NCBI RefSeq assembly: GCF_010183535.1
Contig: NC_071331.1
Location: 4,154,001 to 4,218,000, forward strand
Reading direction: 5' to 3'
From: Caenorhabditis remanei
Lineage: Eukaryota; Nematoda; Chromadorea; Rhabditida; Rhabditidae
DNA: 64,000 bases
The translations under genes and the position numbers were made by a program. Below are positions 40,617 to 51,821 of this stretch, piece by piece (position 1 is the stretch's first letter; each line of letters opens with the position of its first letter). The notes under the pieces are model-generated. The model saw nothing but the letters and a program-made list of their open reading frames with translations, ran no database searches and was not told the DNA's origin.

Positions 40617-43600
40617 ATGGATCCGCTCGACCTCGTTATCAACTCCGTAGCATCCCAGGCACAACTGTCGGATAACGTTATCAGCTCCGTAGCATCCCCG
40701 TTACAACTGTCGGATAAAGTTATCAACTCCGTGGTATCCCCGGCACAACTTTTGGATAACGTTATCGATTCCGTGGTATCCCCGAAACCACCCGTAGAAA
40801 AGCCAGTACGGTATTGTCTGATTTGCGGCGACAAATCGTCTGGATGTCACTATGGCGTTTTGACCTGTGAAGGATGCAAGGTATCGATTTTTCTCTGATT
40901 CTGAATATCAAACACATAAAATTTCAGAAATTCTTCTGCCGTGCGTACGACAAGGAGTATCAATGCAGATACAAGACACCATGTGCGATCACCCCGAAAA
41001 CTCGAAACGACTGTAAAGCGTGTCGACTCAAAAAGTGTAGAGAAGTGGGAATGCATAAACAGTCTCGTGAGTATTCTGGAAAAAAAGTTTTCTTCGAAAA
41101 AGAAATTTCAGAGCCTCCGAAACCAGCCAACAACCGCCAACAACCAATCGACACCATTCAACGTGAGCATTCTGGACAAGCCTTCAAAAAAGTTTTCACA
41201 AAAAAAGAATTTTCAGAATCTCTGCTCCCAGCCATCAACAACGTATCTCTGCAACCAGCCAACAACAGCCAGCAACCAATCGACCCCATTCAACGTGAGT
41301 ACTCTGGGTAAACCTTCAAAAAAAGTTTCCACAAAAAAATAAATTTCAGAACCTCTAGAACCAGCCATCAACGGCCAACAACCATTCAATCCTACTCAAA
41401 AGGAAAAGTTAGAATTCGCATGGGTATGCTGACTATAATAGACATGGTTTAAGAAAAATTTTGAATGAGAATTTCAGATCACCCAACATATTCATCAATT
41501 TCATTTGCCGACTTATGGCTACTCGAATGAGAGAATGATGATGATGACGATCAAGGATGTTGAACTGGTGAGTTATTGATTTTTGGCAGAAGGGCGACCT
41601 GGGAAGGTTAGGGAATAGGCCCTGTGGGAAAAATTGCTATGATTGTCATTGTAGATACAGTATTTTCTGGAAGCAAGAAATGTTAGTGATGATACCATAC
41701 CCAGAGCTGTCACAGGTTTAGCGGACTAGCTGTCTTCTGGCTCACTGGATTTTTGAAACACGTCAAGGGAGGCAATGGCCTCAAATTTGTCTACGTTAGC
41801 ATGTTCAGCTCGATCCTTAACCAGCGTGATCTAGGCCATTAAAAATATCAATAAGATAATAATCTTTTGTTAAGAAATTCTATTATACAGTACTGTTGAA
41901 ACGGTCACCCACAGAGGGAGCGACCGCCGTCCCACGTAATTTTTCGGTCTGCATGCGCTATATTCGACGACAATCTTTGAAAAAGAAATCCGCTGGAAAC
42001 TGACATTTTTCCGAATGAGATTGACAAAAAAGAAATAAATTGGGAATAATTTGAATAGAATTAGTACCTAATCCAATTTTGAATCCGAATTTTGGTTATT
42101 GCGAAGTTTTTAATGAGCACAGGTTTATTATTTCGATTTTCAAAAATTACTCGAAATTCGTTAAATTTTTCAGAGTGAATTATGTTTTGACATCATTGGT
42201 AGTGGACAGAAATTGCATTTTGGAAAATTCTGAAATTTGTAAAAAAAAATTTAAACTTCCGTCGATAAATACGCAAACACTTCACACACAATTGCGAACC
42301 TTGGTCTGCTAATACGGTAGCTCATAGATTTCTAAACTCTACAACTTGATACGGTAGCGAAACAGTATATGCGGTTCATGTCTAACGGTTCAGCTGCCTT
42401 CTGGTTGACTGCTTCACTGCCTCGACAAAGTTTAGCTTGCCCACTAACCAACCTATCCCAAACAGACTTGCAAGCCCGCCGGCCCGGCCTGGCCCGGCCC
42501 GGCCGGCCCGGATTTGAATTTTTGAATTTTTTTCACTACAATTTTTTGTCCAAAAATTTATTTTCTGAAAATTTTTCATATTTTTCCTCAAGTATATTTT
42601 TCAAAAACCTTCGAAACCTACAAAAAATTGTTTTTAAGAAAAATTTTTCAAAAAAAAACCGGCCCGGCCCGGCCCGTTGCAAGTCTGATCCCAAAATAGA
42701 ACAAGCGCAAACCATAATCGACTAAAAGATGTTTAAACGTTATACTAAAGTCAGTAGACCTAGATTTGAAGGTATGAAAAAATTCAGTTGGAAGTTTTAA
42801 CATTAAAAATGAGAATGTATCACTACTTTTTTTGAGCTCCTCAATTTGACAACATACTTGTGAAACAGTATCTTAATACAAACAAAAGTCGCTTTTTTTC
42901 AGAAGACCAACACGGAAACTCTTCAACACTTTATCAACGAAATCGACTCCGACATCAAATCCTTCATCCCCTTCACCAGAAACGTTCCAATTCTCAACGA
43001 CATATCCTCCGAAGACAAAATCATTCTCCTGAAGAGACACGCATTCTCCATTTATCTTGTTCGATCCGCACCAGCTTTCACTGACTGCGGATTCCTTCTC
43101 AGGAATGGTGGCATCATTGCCTGGGAGAAGTTCCACAAACTCTTCTACGGGGGGTTGGGCATAAAAATGAAGTCATTTGCGACTGCAATTGAATTGATGC
43201 ACTTTAGCGAGGCCGAACTCGGAGTGTTCTTGATGCTTATCATGCTCCAACCGATTTTAATGAAAGACGTCGTGAAGACGGGATTCGATAATGTGTTTAT
43301 GCTGATTGAAAATTACGCTCTAATCTCCAGAACCTTGTATTATAAATTGTCAACTCGAGATCAGGAAGAACGATTGTTCGACAGGATTCAGGGACTCCTC
43401 GAGCAGGTTAACACTATTAGTGAGTTCTATTACCATATTCCAAAAAAAATTTAATTTTTTGTTCAGATAATCTCCACAATCAAACCCTTGATTTGATTAA
43501 AAAAAACCTCATCTGCTTTTCTGTTCCTCGCCTATTCTCTGAAATCTTCGGTGTCCCACGGACCGTATTGGATGAAGAAGTAGCCGAGCATATAAGACGA

Positions 43601-43654
43601 ATTAAAGAATCACAAGAATATTTGAAGTCTCGTGGGTTATTGAATATTCTGTGA
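40617..43654 (+). CDS. Nuclear hormone receptor (nematode NHR family)
   Basis: Eight exons join in frame to 466 residues: 40617-40880, 40928-41066, 41112-41162, 41217-41294, 41350-41423, 41478-41567, 42903-43419, 43467-43654. All junctions are GT...TTTCAG type. The N-terminus holds four 14-residue repeats ([14 protein letters not shown] type). The two C4 zinc fingers run from [15 protein letters not shown] through CEGCKKFFCR (P box CEGCK) to [14 protein letters not shown]. The hinge is made of repeated short exons with PAxNxQQP. The ligand-binding domain (exons 7-8) has the helical features of the family ([11 protein letters not shown]). An AATAAA lies at 43709-43714. These receptors bind DNA in the nucleus and regulate transcription, often with lipid-like ligands. 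Intron 6 (1.3 kb) holds a MITE and a candidate piRNA gene. The individual family member cannot be named. Confidence 0.9.
40629..40793 (+). repeat. Tandem 42-bp coding repeat in the NHR N-terminus
   Basis: Four units begin GTTATCAACTCCGT or a close variant and end in GGATAAC, each 42 bp, so the reading frame is kept (14 residues per unit). The spread is internal to exon 1, before the zinc fingers. Confidence 0.8.
41067..41423 (+). repeat. Tandem duplication of an intron-exon unit in the NHR gene
   Basis: Three successive units each consist of a 45-55-bp intron (GTGAGYATTCTGG at the start, AAGTTTTC and AAATTTCAG at the end) plus a mini-exon coding PAxNxQQPIxxIQ. Exon lengths are 51, 78 and 74 bp and all share splice phase 1 at the start, so copies add residues without breaking the frame. 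Confidence 0.85.
42463..42687. mobile_element. GC-rich TIR element in an NHR intron, 225 bp
   Basis: It starts CAGACTTGCAAGCCCGCCGG and ends CCCGTTGCAAGTCTG, with GGCCCGG runs inside both ends. The TIR differs from CATACTTGTCA elements, so it is a sub-family. Confidence 0.7.
42802..42868 (-). ncRNA. Candidate 21U-RNA (piRNA) gene in an NHR intron
   Basis: Perfect core at 42861-42868; TAGT puts U1 at 42822, spacing 39. It is antisense to the host gene and its core lies 35 bases before exon 7. Confidence 0.65.
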
Positions 43655-44376
43655 CCCGAAATATTTGAAATTATTTTCATGAATTTTTGCTGAAATTTTT
43701 GAGAAGAGAATAAACTTTTGTTTAATTATTTCAAATGATAATTTTAGAAAGAAGATCACAAAATCTATAGGTACTATTAGAAACAGAAAAAATACAGTTT
43801 CATAACTTGCTTGTCTTCAAAAATTATGAAAGTTGCTAATTTGATATAATTTTATGAAACAATAAGACTCAAAACAAAGCAAAATTCATCTGGACGAAGT
43901 GTAAAACCAGAAGAAGGAAAATGTTTTTTTTTTCACAAATAGCGCACAAAAGTTGTTTTTAATTGATTTACTATCCCGGTCCATTCTTCCTTACCTATAC
44001 TACATGTAGGAACCATAAATCTCATTTTCATAAGCTAGAATTTTATATTACCAGCATTCCTCTAGGGTCAACTCATTACCATGAAACTGTAGTTATCCAA
44101 AAGCATTCCGAATTATACTCGGTTGTACTTGGTTTTCTTTTTTATGATTTTTTATCGTTTCACATAATGACAGTGGATATTCAAAAACCACTTGTGTTAT
44201 GAAACAAACTTGTATCAGAAAATTTTCAGTGTCTATCTATTAAGTACCCATTGATCGAGACATGTGGTCAAAATATTTACAATGATTTTGAAACTGTAAC
44301 AAGTGAGAATTCACAATGTGATAGCGAAAGTTGTTAATACGATCCTATTTTGAATAATCGAAAATTACTGTTCAAA

Positions 44377-44443
44377 TTCATTTTATTAATGAAACCAATG
44401 AATATTTGAGCAAAACTTGTAATGAGTCCTTTGAGTGAAACAG
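44377..44443 (-). ncRNA. Candidate 21U-RNA (piRNA) gene
   Basis: Perfect core at 44436-44443; CATT puts U1 at 44397, spacing 39. Confidence 0.7.
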
Positions 44444-45011
44444 TATTTTTATTCTGTCATGGTAAATCTGAAGATGAAGAAATAAGTGCTTCTTTATCAC
44501 TAAATTTTTTTTTAAATCACTAAAGAACTAATAAAAATCATCAATTCAGTCGAATTTTTGCAGAAAATGCCCCAAAAACCAAAATGAAGTGTAATATGAA
44601 CCGAACTCTTATGAACAATGAATTTTCTACACAGTTTCAGTTTCTTTATGTCTTTAATAAAAAAATGTGTCTGTACTAGTCCATCGAATCCAAACCTGAA
44701 TACTTTGCAAACAAACTTTAGGTCGACAATATGAACAGTAACCATCAAATGTCACAGAATTTAGTTGACCAACTAGAAAAGAGTAGGAAAGAGAGGACTA
44801 GAAAGATGAATAAAAAAAAATCAAAAGTTTATAAAAATGAATTTCCTGAAACCGTAAGTTTATTTATTGTAATTGCGATACGTCACTCATTTTCGTATAG
44901 CCAAGATTAAAATAGGCATTTTACTTTATTTGAAAGCTTATTATGCCAAAAACTACCGGAGTATTTAAAACAAGTTATATATTCTCGGGTTAATGAAATT
45001 GCAAAGTTTTT

Positions 45012-45081
45012 TATATGTATTCAATACTCTGATTAAGTTTCCTGAGAACAACATAGATTTCTTGTTGTAGATATGAAACAG
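45012..45081 (-). ncRNA. Candidate 21U-RNA (piRNA) gene
   Basis: Perfect core at 45074-45081; TAAT puts U1 at 45032, spacing 42. Confidence 0.5.
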
Positions 45082-45183
45082 GTTTTTTTGATCGGCACAG
45101 AAAATCGGATGGTGTCGGCAGCCCGGTCCCTGCAGCTTGGAACTCGCATAATCTGTTTTTTTTAAATTTCAAAATTACTGTAC

Positions 45184-45250
45184 TTGAAAACAACAATCTC
45201 ATTACTATCCCAATATTTCAGATGTAGTATTCACTAGGTTTCTGAAACAG
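45184..45250 (-). ncRNA. Candidate 21U-RNA (piRNA) gene
   Basis: Perfect core at 45243-45250; TAGT puts U1 at 45204, spacing 39. The flank after the core (CAGTAACTTAATTCCAACTA and on to CAGTTTCACTTAGAATG) resembles 51066-51175, suggesting a duplicated piRNA unit. Confidence 0.7.
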
Positions 45251-45808
45251 TAACTTAATTCCAACTATTTGAGAGCACGTCCCAGTGAGAAGTGAAAAAT
45301 GAAGACCCCTTAGCCAGACTTGAAATTTTACAGTTTCACTTAGAATGGGTACTATGATGTCCATTTTCGCTAATCTCACCTGTGTCATCAATTCAGAAAC
45401 TAAAAGTAAATGGACCTAATGCTGAGAAACCGCTGAGTTTAACGATTGAATGAAGTCAGTTTTTTGGAAGGTTGTGATTTGAGATGTTTTGGATTTAGCA
45501 CCGATTTGCATAATAATAAGCAGCTGTCAAGTTGTTTTTACGCCGTCAAACGAAGAAATTAGGTGCAGGTAAGTACATATGGTCTCGGTGCAACATGATT
45601 TATGTATATTTTTGAGAGGGAGAAAAGAGGGGAAGGAGAAAAAAAAACGTAGGGAAGTGCCGTTGCGAGAAGAGGCCAGCATTGGGCAAAAATGCCGCGC
45701 GCCGCCTGCACATCCAATTCCGCGACGAACGGGGTACTGTAGATAAATGCGCGCGCCGTTTAAATAATGAGGCGCGGCAATAAATTAGTAGAATTCGGTA
45801 GAATCGAC

Positions 45809-45884
45809 CGCACGGCCTCCCACAGAAACCCTCTCAAAGTACTGCGAACAGTACTTTGAGAGGGTCTCTGTGGGAGGCCGTGCG
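45809..45884. ncRNA. Long near-perfect hairpin (possible structured RNA)
   Basis: Arms 45809-45844 and 45849-45884 (36 nt each, one mismatch) enclose the tetraloop CGAA. The arms are GC-rich for this window and contain GCACGGCCTCCCACAGA. It may be a pre-miRNA-like or a foldback element; strand is not determinable. Confidence 0.45.
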
Positions 45885-46432
45885 ACCGTTTTTAAGTAGA
45901 ACAGAAAGGGAATATGAAGTAGAGGAGCAGAGATAAATGCCTAGAAGAGTTGGAACTATAATTTCGGGGGATTTTGCTGGGAAAATCGGTGTGACCCGGA
46001 ATTATGGGGCCGTTAAGTTGGCAGGTTGAATTTTAGAGGTGTCAAACTGACAACAGAATACATATGATTACTGATGAGCGTACATGTATGTACCCAACTA
46101 AAAATTAACAGAAAACATTGAAAAGAATTGTATAAATGAGTTATAAGAATCGATAGTGATGTTCCAATGTTGCACGAGTAAATTTTATTTCCAGAAACAA
46201 ACCTGATTTAGGTCGTCACGAAAGGGCTCAATAACCGTGTCAACTTAAACCACAAACATAAAGTTAATACCAAATCAGTTTTTGAAAGGATTTGAGTTGG
46301 CAAATTTCTTATTATTTATTTTTACTTGTTTATTCAAACATTTTATGAAATACATCTACGGAAACTATGTCTGATGACAATAACTGGAGAAAAGATGAAC
46401 AATAAAAACTCTACATCAAAATTCTGTTGATA

Positions 46433-46502
46433 CATTTGAAAATGGTGTTTCTATCAAGCACTCGGTTCCGAATTTTCAAAATTTCTGAAGTTTGTGAAAC
46501 AG
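46433..46502 (-). ncRNA. Candidate 21U-RNA (piRNA) gene
   Basis: Perfect core at 46495-46502; TGAT puts U1 at 46453, spacing 42. Confidence 0.5.
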
Positions 46503-46543
46503 TTACACAGCCAATCGAAATGAGATTGTGTAAAAACTGAATA

Positions 46544-48499
46544 TGACGCACTCTCTGACTCGTTCGATCACCCATGTTCACCCGAAAAAAGTTGACCATC
46601 TCCGATTTGTCAATCCTTTTGATCAAAGACACTATCAAGTGTTCTCAGCAGAATGGGGTACTTTTTGGCCAGGTCTGTCACCTGGGTACCAAGAAAAATC
46701 AAAAAATCGATACTTTTCGAAAAATTTTCCTGAAGTAGTTAGCTATGAAATCTCAACGAGAAATTAATGTAGACACTATTTGAAGCATTTTTTGTGTTCA
46801 GAAGAAAATTCCAGCTCAACACCTTCATAGTGAAAATTTTGAAAATTCATGATTTTTTTAGGTTTTTTTCATGAAATCGTTTTTATCTCGGTAGCGACAC
46901 AAGAAGACAGCGTTTTTTATTTAAAATTCAAAATCTACATAAAATTTGGTATCGGAAACATGTTGTCCCTACTTGTAACTCGGGGACCAAAGAACGGTTT
47001 TTTGGGGAAGTATAAGAAAAACACGGGTTTTAATTTTCGAGGCCTTCCGGTAAATCATTTTTGATGTTCCAAAACAAAGATTTTTTTGAATTTTTTTATT
47101 TAGTTATGTCATTTTATTACATTCCCAACACGATTTTCGATCATACCACAAAAAAATTTTCGAAAAAATTCAATTTTTTGAATTTTTGAAATTTTTTCTT
47201 GATATGAATCATTTGAACAGAAATATGAAGGATATCAGTACAAAATTAGGAGAACGTGACTGGAACATAATTTAAGTTTATGAAAAAACTGATTTCCACT
47301 ATCGGGTCATCTGCAATTTACGTTTTCAAGATAAAATTAACCAAAATGTTCAACTAGGAAAGTTGGTGCTATGGTACGTCATACTTGCATCTTTATTTGA
47401 CAGAGGACTGTGTTGAAAATAACAGTAAACATAAGAAAACTGCAAAAATTAATTGATATAGCAAAATTTTCAAAAAAAAATGAAAAAAAGAGACTCATAC
47501 ATGTTTAATGTTCTGACCTTTTTTTGGAAGTCCGAAAAGAGTTTTTTTCATTTTTTTTGTTGAAAACTTTGCTATATCAATCAATTTTTGCAGTTTTCTT
47601 ATGTTTATTGTCACTTTCAACACCGTCCTTTGCCAAAAAACGTTGCAAGTACAAAGTTCCTTTGCATCAATTACCCTAGTTGAACATTTTGGTTAATTTT
47701 ATCTTGAAAACGTAAATTGCAGATGACCCGATAGTGGAAATCAGTTTTTTCATAAACTTAAATTATGTTCCAGTCACGTTCTCCTAATTTTATACTGATA
47801 TCCTTCATATTTCTGTTCAAATGATTCATATCAAGAAAAAATTTCAAAAATTCAAAAAATTGAATTTTTTCGAAAATTTTTTTGTGGTATGATCGAAAAT
47901 CGTGTTGGGAATGTAATAAAATGACATAACTAAATAAAAAAATTCAAAAAATCTTTGTTTTGGAACATCAAAAATGATTTACCGGAAGGCCTCGAAAATT
48001 AAAACCCGTGTTTTTCTTATACTTCCCCAAAAAACCGTTCTTTGGTCCCCGAGTTACAAGTAGGGACAACATGTTTCCGATACCAAATTTTATGTAGATT
48101 TTGAATTTTAAATAAAAAACGCTGTCTTCTTGTGTCGCTACCGAGATAAAAACGATTTCATGAAAAAAACCTAAAAAAATCATGAATTTTCAAAATTTTC
48201 ACTATGAAGGTGTTGAGCTGGAATTTTCTTCTGAACACAAAAAATGCTTCAAATAGTGTCTACATTAATTTCTCGTTGAGATTTCATAGCTAACTACTTC
48301 AGGAAAATTTTTCGAAAAGTATCGATTTTTTTATTTTTCTTGGTACCCAGGTGACAGACCTGGCCAAAAAGTGCCCCATTCTGCTGAGAACACTTGATAC
48401 TATCTTTGATCAAAAGGATTGACAAATCGGAGATGGTCAACTTTTTTCGGGTGAACATGGTCTGTTGATCGATGCTCGATCGACTCGGAGAGTGCGTCA
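46544..48499. mobile_element. 1.96-kb palindromic (foldback) element with TA duplication
   Basis: The arms 46544-47495 and 47540-48499 are reverse complements with only scattered differences, around a loop of about 45 bases. The ends are TGACGCACTCTC and GAGAGTGCGTCA, flanked by TA on each side (46542-46543 and 48500-48501), as in Tc1/mariner-type insertions. Each arm carries the same 71-codon open frame in mirror orientation, which is a by-product of the palindrome. There is no transposase. Transcription through it would make a roughly 950-bp double-stranded RNA. Confidence 0.85.
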
Positions 48500-49217
48500 T
48501 ATATCCTTAAATACTAACATTCATTCTCATCAAATAGAAGTTCTGTCAGAATTTTGGGAACCCTATTCCAGTTTTTATGGTTTTGATTGAGATTTTTTTT
48601 GCCGAACTGTGTTTTTGAAAAACTTAATTTCTGGAACAGTTTCTATTTTTATAGAAGCAAAAGTCGCTTAATAATAAAATTATGATACTAAAAAACAGGA
48701 AACTAAAATGCTGAGAAATTACACTCTTACCGTACAATCATATCATTAGTTTGAGATGTTTTGAGCATTTCCTTGTTCCATGAAACGGAAATATTTAGCA
48801 TTATTTTTTTAATAAATAAGTAAATATATGTACATATGTACAGTCAGATTGGGATGGGAATAAGAATAGAATAGAGAAAAAAATTAGGATCTATATGGGG
48901 ATTTTCTAGAATGTTCTTTTATTCTTGTTTTCAGTATTTAGGAACTGATTGTAACAGTGTATGCACAATTTAATGTTTTGATAAATCAATAAACCGTTTT
49001 ATAATTTAAATAGTAATCGTAAAATAATAATATTGTGCTCATTAACTTATAAATAATTCGTGTTACATATTATTTTTATTTATCTCGGTTTTCAAGCTCA
49101 ATTTATTGTTTTTTTGACCTATTTTTATAGAAATGCTCTAATTTCCTTTGTTATTGTTTTAAATAAATAAAGTTTTCACTAGTCTCAGTTTCAAAATGTT
49201 TTTTTTTGATGTATTAA

Positions 49218-49282
49218 AATTAGTAATCTTTGCAGAAACTATGAGTCAAAAAAACATCAGTTTCAAAAATATTCTGAAACAG
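49218..49282 (-). ncRNA. Candidate 21U-RNA (piRNA) gene
   Basis: Perfect core at 49275-49282; TAGT puts U1 at 49238, spacing 37. Confidence 0.55.
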
Positions 49283-49395
49283 AAATAATATACTGGGAGT
49301 GGATGTTGGATCAAATGACAATCATAACCCTTGAAAAAGAAATTTAAAAAGACAATTGTAATTTCATTTGTATTTATTAGACGACACACAAACTT

Positions 49396-49464
49396 CTGTT
49401 TCGACTTGTAACCATTTATTTTCACAAATATCTCAATCTTTGATTCCCAAAATCGGCGATTTCG
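49396..49464 (+). ncRNA. Candidate 21U-RNA (piRNA) gene
   Basis: Core CTGTTTCG at 49396-49403; TGAT puts U1 at 49444, spacing 41. Confidence 0.5.
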
Positions 49465-50325
49465 TGCCTGTTTGTTCAAAACTAATTGTGTTTCGGATTT
49501 TCAATAGTTGGATAGCATTAGCAGCATGTATGTACGATAGGTGACAACAACTTTAGATTCCATTAATTGCTCAAATCCAACAACCCCAAATGGAAGTCAA
49601 ATTTAGTTTTAGTGGGCTCGAATAGTTAAGCAGTGCGAGCAGAAAATTTAAACTGTATCTACGAAAGGACAAATACATTTTTTATTTCAAAAATCAATAA
49701 GCGGCGTCTATCCAACGCATTACTCTTTACTCTATTTTACGTTTCTATGTTCACGTGGTGCTGAAGAATAGTTCGATTAGTGTGAAAGACTAACCTATGT
49801 AGTGAATTGGAACCCATTGGAACTGAACTGAAGAGAACAGTAATAATGATTTTTGATGATTGGGAATTTTTTTTAAGTTATCACGATTTGCAGAAAATGA
49901 AAATATGGAAAACATCAGATTCAAGAGCGCATTCACAAGTTTCTGCAGTTTATGAAACCGAAATATTTCCTAATATGTTCAGATGACATGTAATGTGAAT
50001 GGCCTTCTCAACAACTTTAAAAAATTGTTACTCAATTTTCTTTGGTTGTTGAAATCGGTTAAAATCAACAGCAACTCTGTTGCATACATTTTGAAAACTA
50101 TGTGATGCAGTTGAAACTTAAAAAATGAATAACAGTTTACCGCAAACAAATCTTCTTCATCTTTTTGAAACTGTATATATATGTAGTTTTAGAAATGTTT
50201 TTGAAACTTTCGGCAAACAGGCCAGCTTTATGAGACTGGTACAGATAGTAGCGTGGTACTATTTGGGAAATTCTCTTTGTCAATAAACTTAAAGAAGCTG
50301 TATTAAAAATTCGTGTTAAAAATTT

Positions 50326-50391
50326 CTGTTTCTCTAGGTTTTGAAACATTACTAGGCGAGTTATTCTCGATGACATCCGGGGTCTCAAAGG
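50326..50391 (+). ncRNA. Candidate 21U-RNA (piRNA) gene
   Basis: Core CTGTTTCT at 50326-50333; CGAT puts U1 at 50371, spacing 38. Confidence 0.55.
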
Positions 50392-51006
50392 ATTTCATTA
50401 CTTGTTTTCTTTATCTTATTGATGTAAATGGATTCATCTTTTTACAAGTTCCACTAGTCAAAAATATTCATACTGTTACACAACCTGCACTTTTGGATTC
50501 TAACTATTTCGAAATAGTGTCATTTTGGTAAAATAGTTTTTCTGGAACTTCCTATACATATGCCAATGACCCACTGCATTAATTATTATAATGAATTAAA
50601 TTCGTCTGTTTTCTAATACTTCAAATTTCCCTATACACAAATGATCAAGAAAAAGTATATTCATTCCAAATATGAATTGTTTTCAAGTATTGGTTGATAA
50701 TAATAATCATGAGAAATAGTAAAATTTCTGTAAGAATATCGTTTTGATTCACATTCTCCTGAAAAGCTAACTGGGAAACTCCAATATCAGATGAGAATTT
50801 CAATTGTACACGAGGTAATCTTATCATATCTGAATCCCTTCTTTCTGTACATAGAAGAGTTTCAAGTTTTTACCCTGGGTTTCTAAAGATGCATTAACTT
50901 TTCTATGTTCCAACTGTTAATTGCTACAGTTTGAAAAAATAAATAATTCAACTTAATCATGAAAATTTAATCAATACGAGTTAAGGGAAAGTGTGGCTTA
51001 TTGTGA

Positions 51007-51073
51007 AAGAATGATAGGATTATCATATTATCTCAACATTACATATGTCATTTTTACTATTTTCCTGAAACAG
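51007..51073 (-). ncRNA. Candidate 21U-RNA (piRNA) gene
   Basis: Perfect core at 51066-51073; TAAT puts U1 at 51027, spacing 39. It diverges from the plus-strand core at 51157, giving a back-to-back pair. Confidence 0.7.
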
Positions 51074-51156
51074 TAACTTCATTATTTATTATTTAAGCGC
51101 ACATCCTAGGTACGCGTAGGAAATAAAGACCCCATTGGACAGACTTTGAAAATTTA

Positions 51157-51224
51157 CTGTTTCATTAAGAATGCATTTTGTATTTTTTAAAAGATTTGGC
51201 TACTAGGACAGCTGTCGCGGTAAT
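51157..51224 (+). ncRNA. Candidate 21U-RNA (piRNA) gene
   Basis: Perfect core at 51157-51164; TACT puts U1 at 51204, spacing 40. Confidence 0.7.
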
Positions 51225-51246
51225 TATATTGAATTTTACGGTTCAG

Positions 51247-51621
51247 CATACTTGCAACCGGGCCATGAGCGGGCCTTGAGATAACTAGCTTTAAAATGAA
51301 AATTGTGAGTCGATCAACCTGTAAAATTGTAGATATCGGTAAGGTCTTCTTAAACCTATTTCATTTTCACTGTGAGTTTAGTGAGAGCCGCAGTACAATC
51401 CATTTAGTGACCGGGCCATGAAGAGCCCGGCTCTGAATCATGGCCCGGCCACTAAATGGATTGTACTGCGGCTCTCACTAAACTCACAGTGAAAATGAAA
51501 TAGGTTTAAGAAGACCTTACCGATATCTACAATTTTACAGGTTGATCGACTCACAATTTTCATTTTAAAGCGTTATTCTAAGGCCCGCTCACGGCCCGGA
51601 CTCGGCCCGGTTGCAAGTATG
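51247..51621. mobile_element. Palindromic GC-end element, 375 bp
   Basis: It is almost a perfect palindrome: CATACTTGCAACCGGGCC at the left, the inverse GGTTGCAAGTATG at the right, and a centre near 51435 (GAAGAGCCCGGCTCTGAAT). The AT-rich arms match over most of their length. It is related to the CATACTTGTCA family. Confidence 0.8.
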
Positions 51622-51755
51622 CGGTTAATTTTGAGCGTATCAAACAATGGAATTTTCATGTCAGATCATCAGTTTCACAACAATCAAAGTGAATAGTCAA
51701 AGATTTGTGCTACTTTTGGAACAGTGATTTGTGGTTTTACGACATTCTGATTCAT

Positions 51756-51821
51756 AAAAGATCAACAATCTTGAAATCACTCTGTTTCAAGATTTCAGAC
51801 TTTCTGTTATTTTTGAAACAG
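51756..51821 (-). ncRNA. Candidate 21U-RNA (piRNA) gene
   Basis: Perfect core at 51814-51821; TGAT puts U1 at 51776, spacing 38. The 40 bases 51782-51823 recur at 52483-52522 with a few changes, including the core. Confidence 0.6.

Larger units (their letters stand above)
43715..46543. other. piRNA-bearing spacer
   Basis: No protein gene is supported. It contains four candidate piRNA genes, a core at 43779 without a matching YRNT, and a GC-rich block at 45600-45900 with a strong hairpin (45809-45884). Confidence 0.55.
48502..51246. other. piRNA-bearing AT-rich spacer
   Basis: No gene. It holds four candidate piRNA genes; the first 700 bases after the palindrome have none. Confidence 0.55.

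Noticed and set aside
40396..40650. Open frame starting at ATG 40465 upstream of the NHR start
   Set aside because: Composition follows the pyrimidine-rich leader, no domain, and it is out of frame with the zinc-finger exon; a short upstream exon cannot be excluded.
46849..48183. Two identical 71-residue open frames (46849-47064 plus, 47968-48183 minus)
   Set aside because: They are mirror images created by the palindromic element, low in complexity, with no domain.
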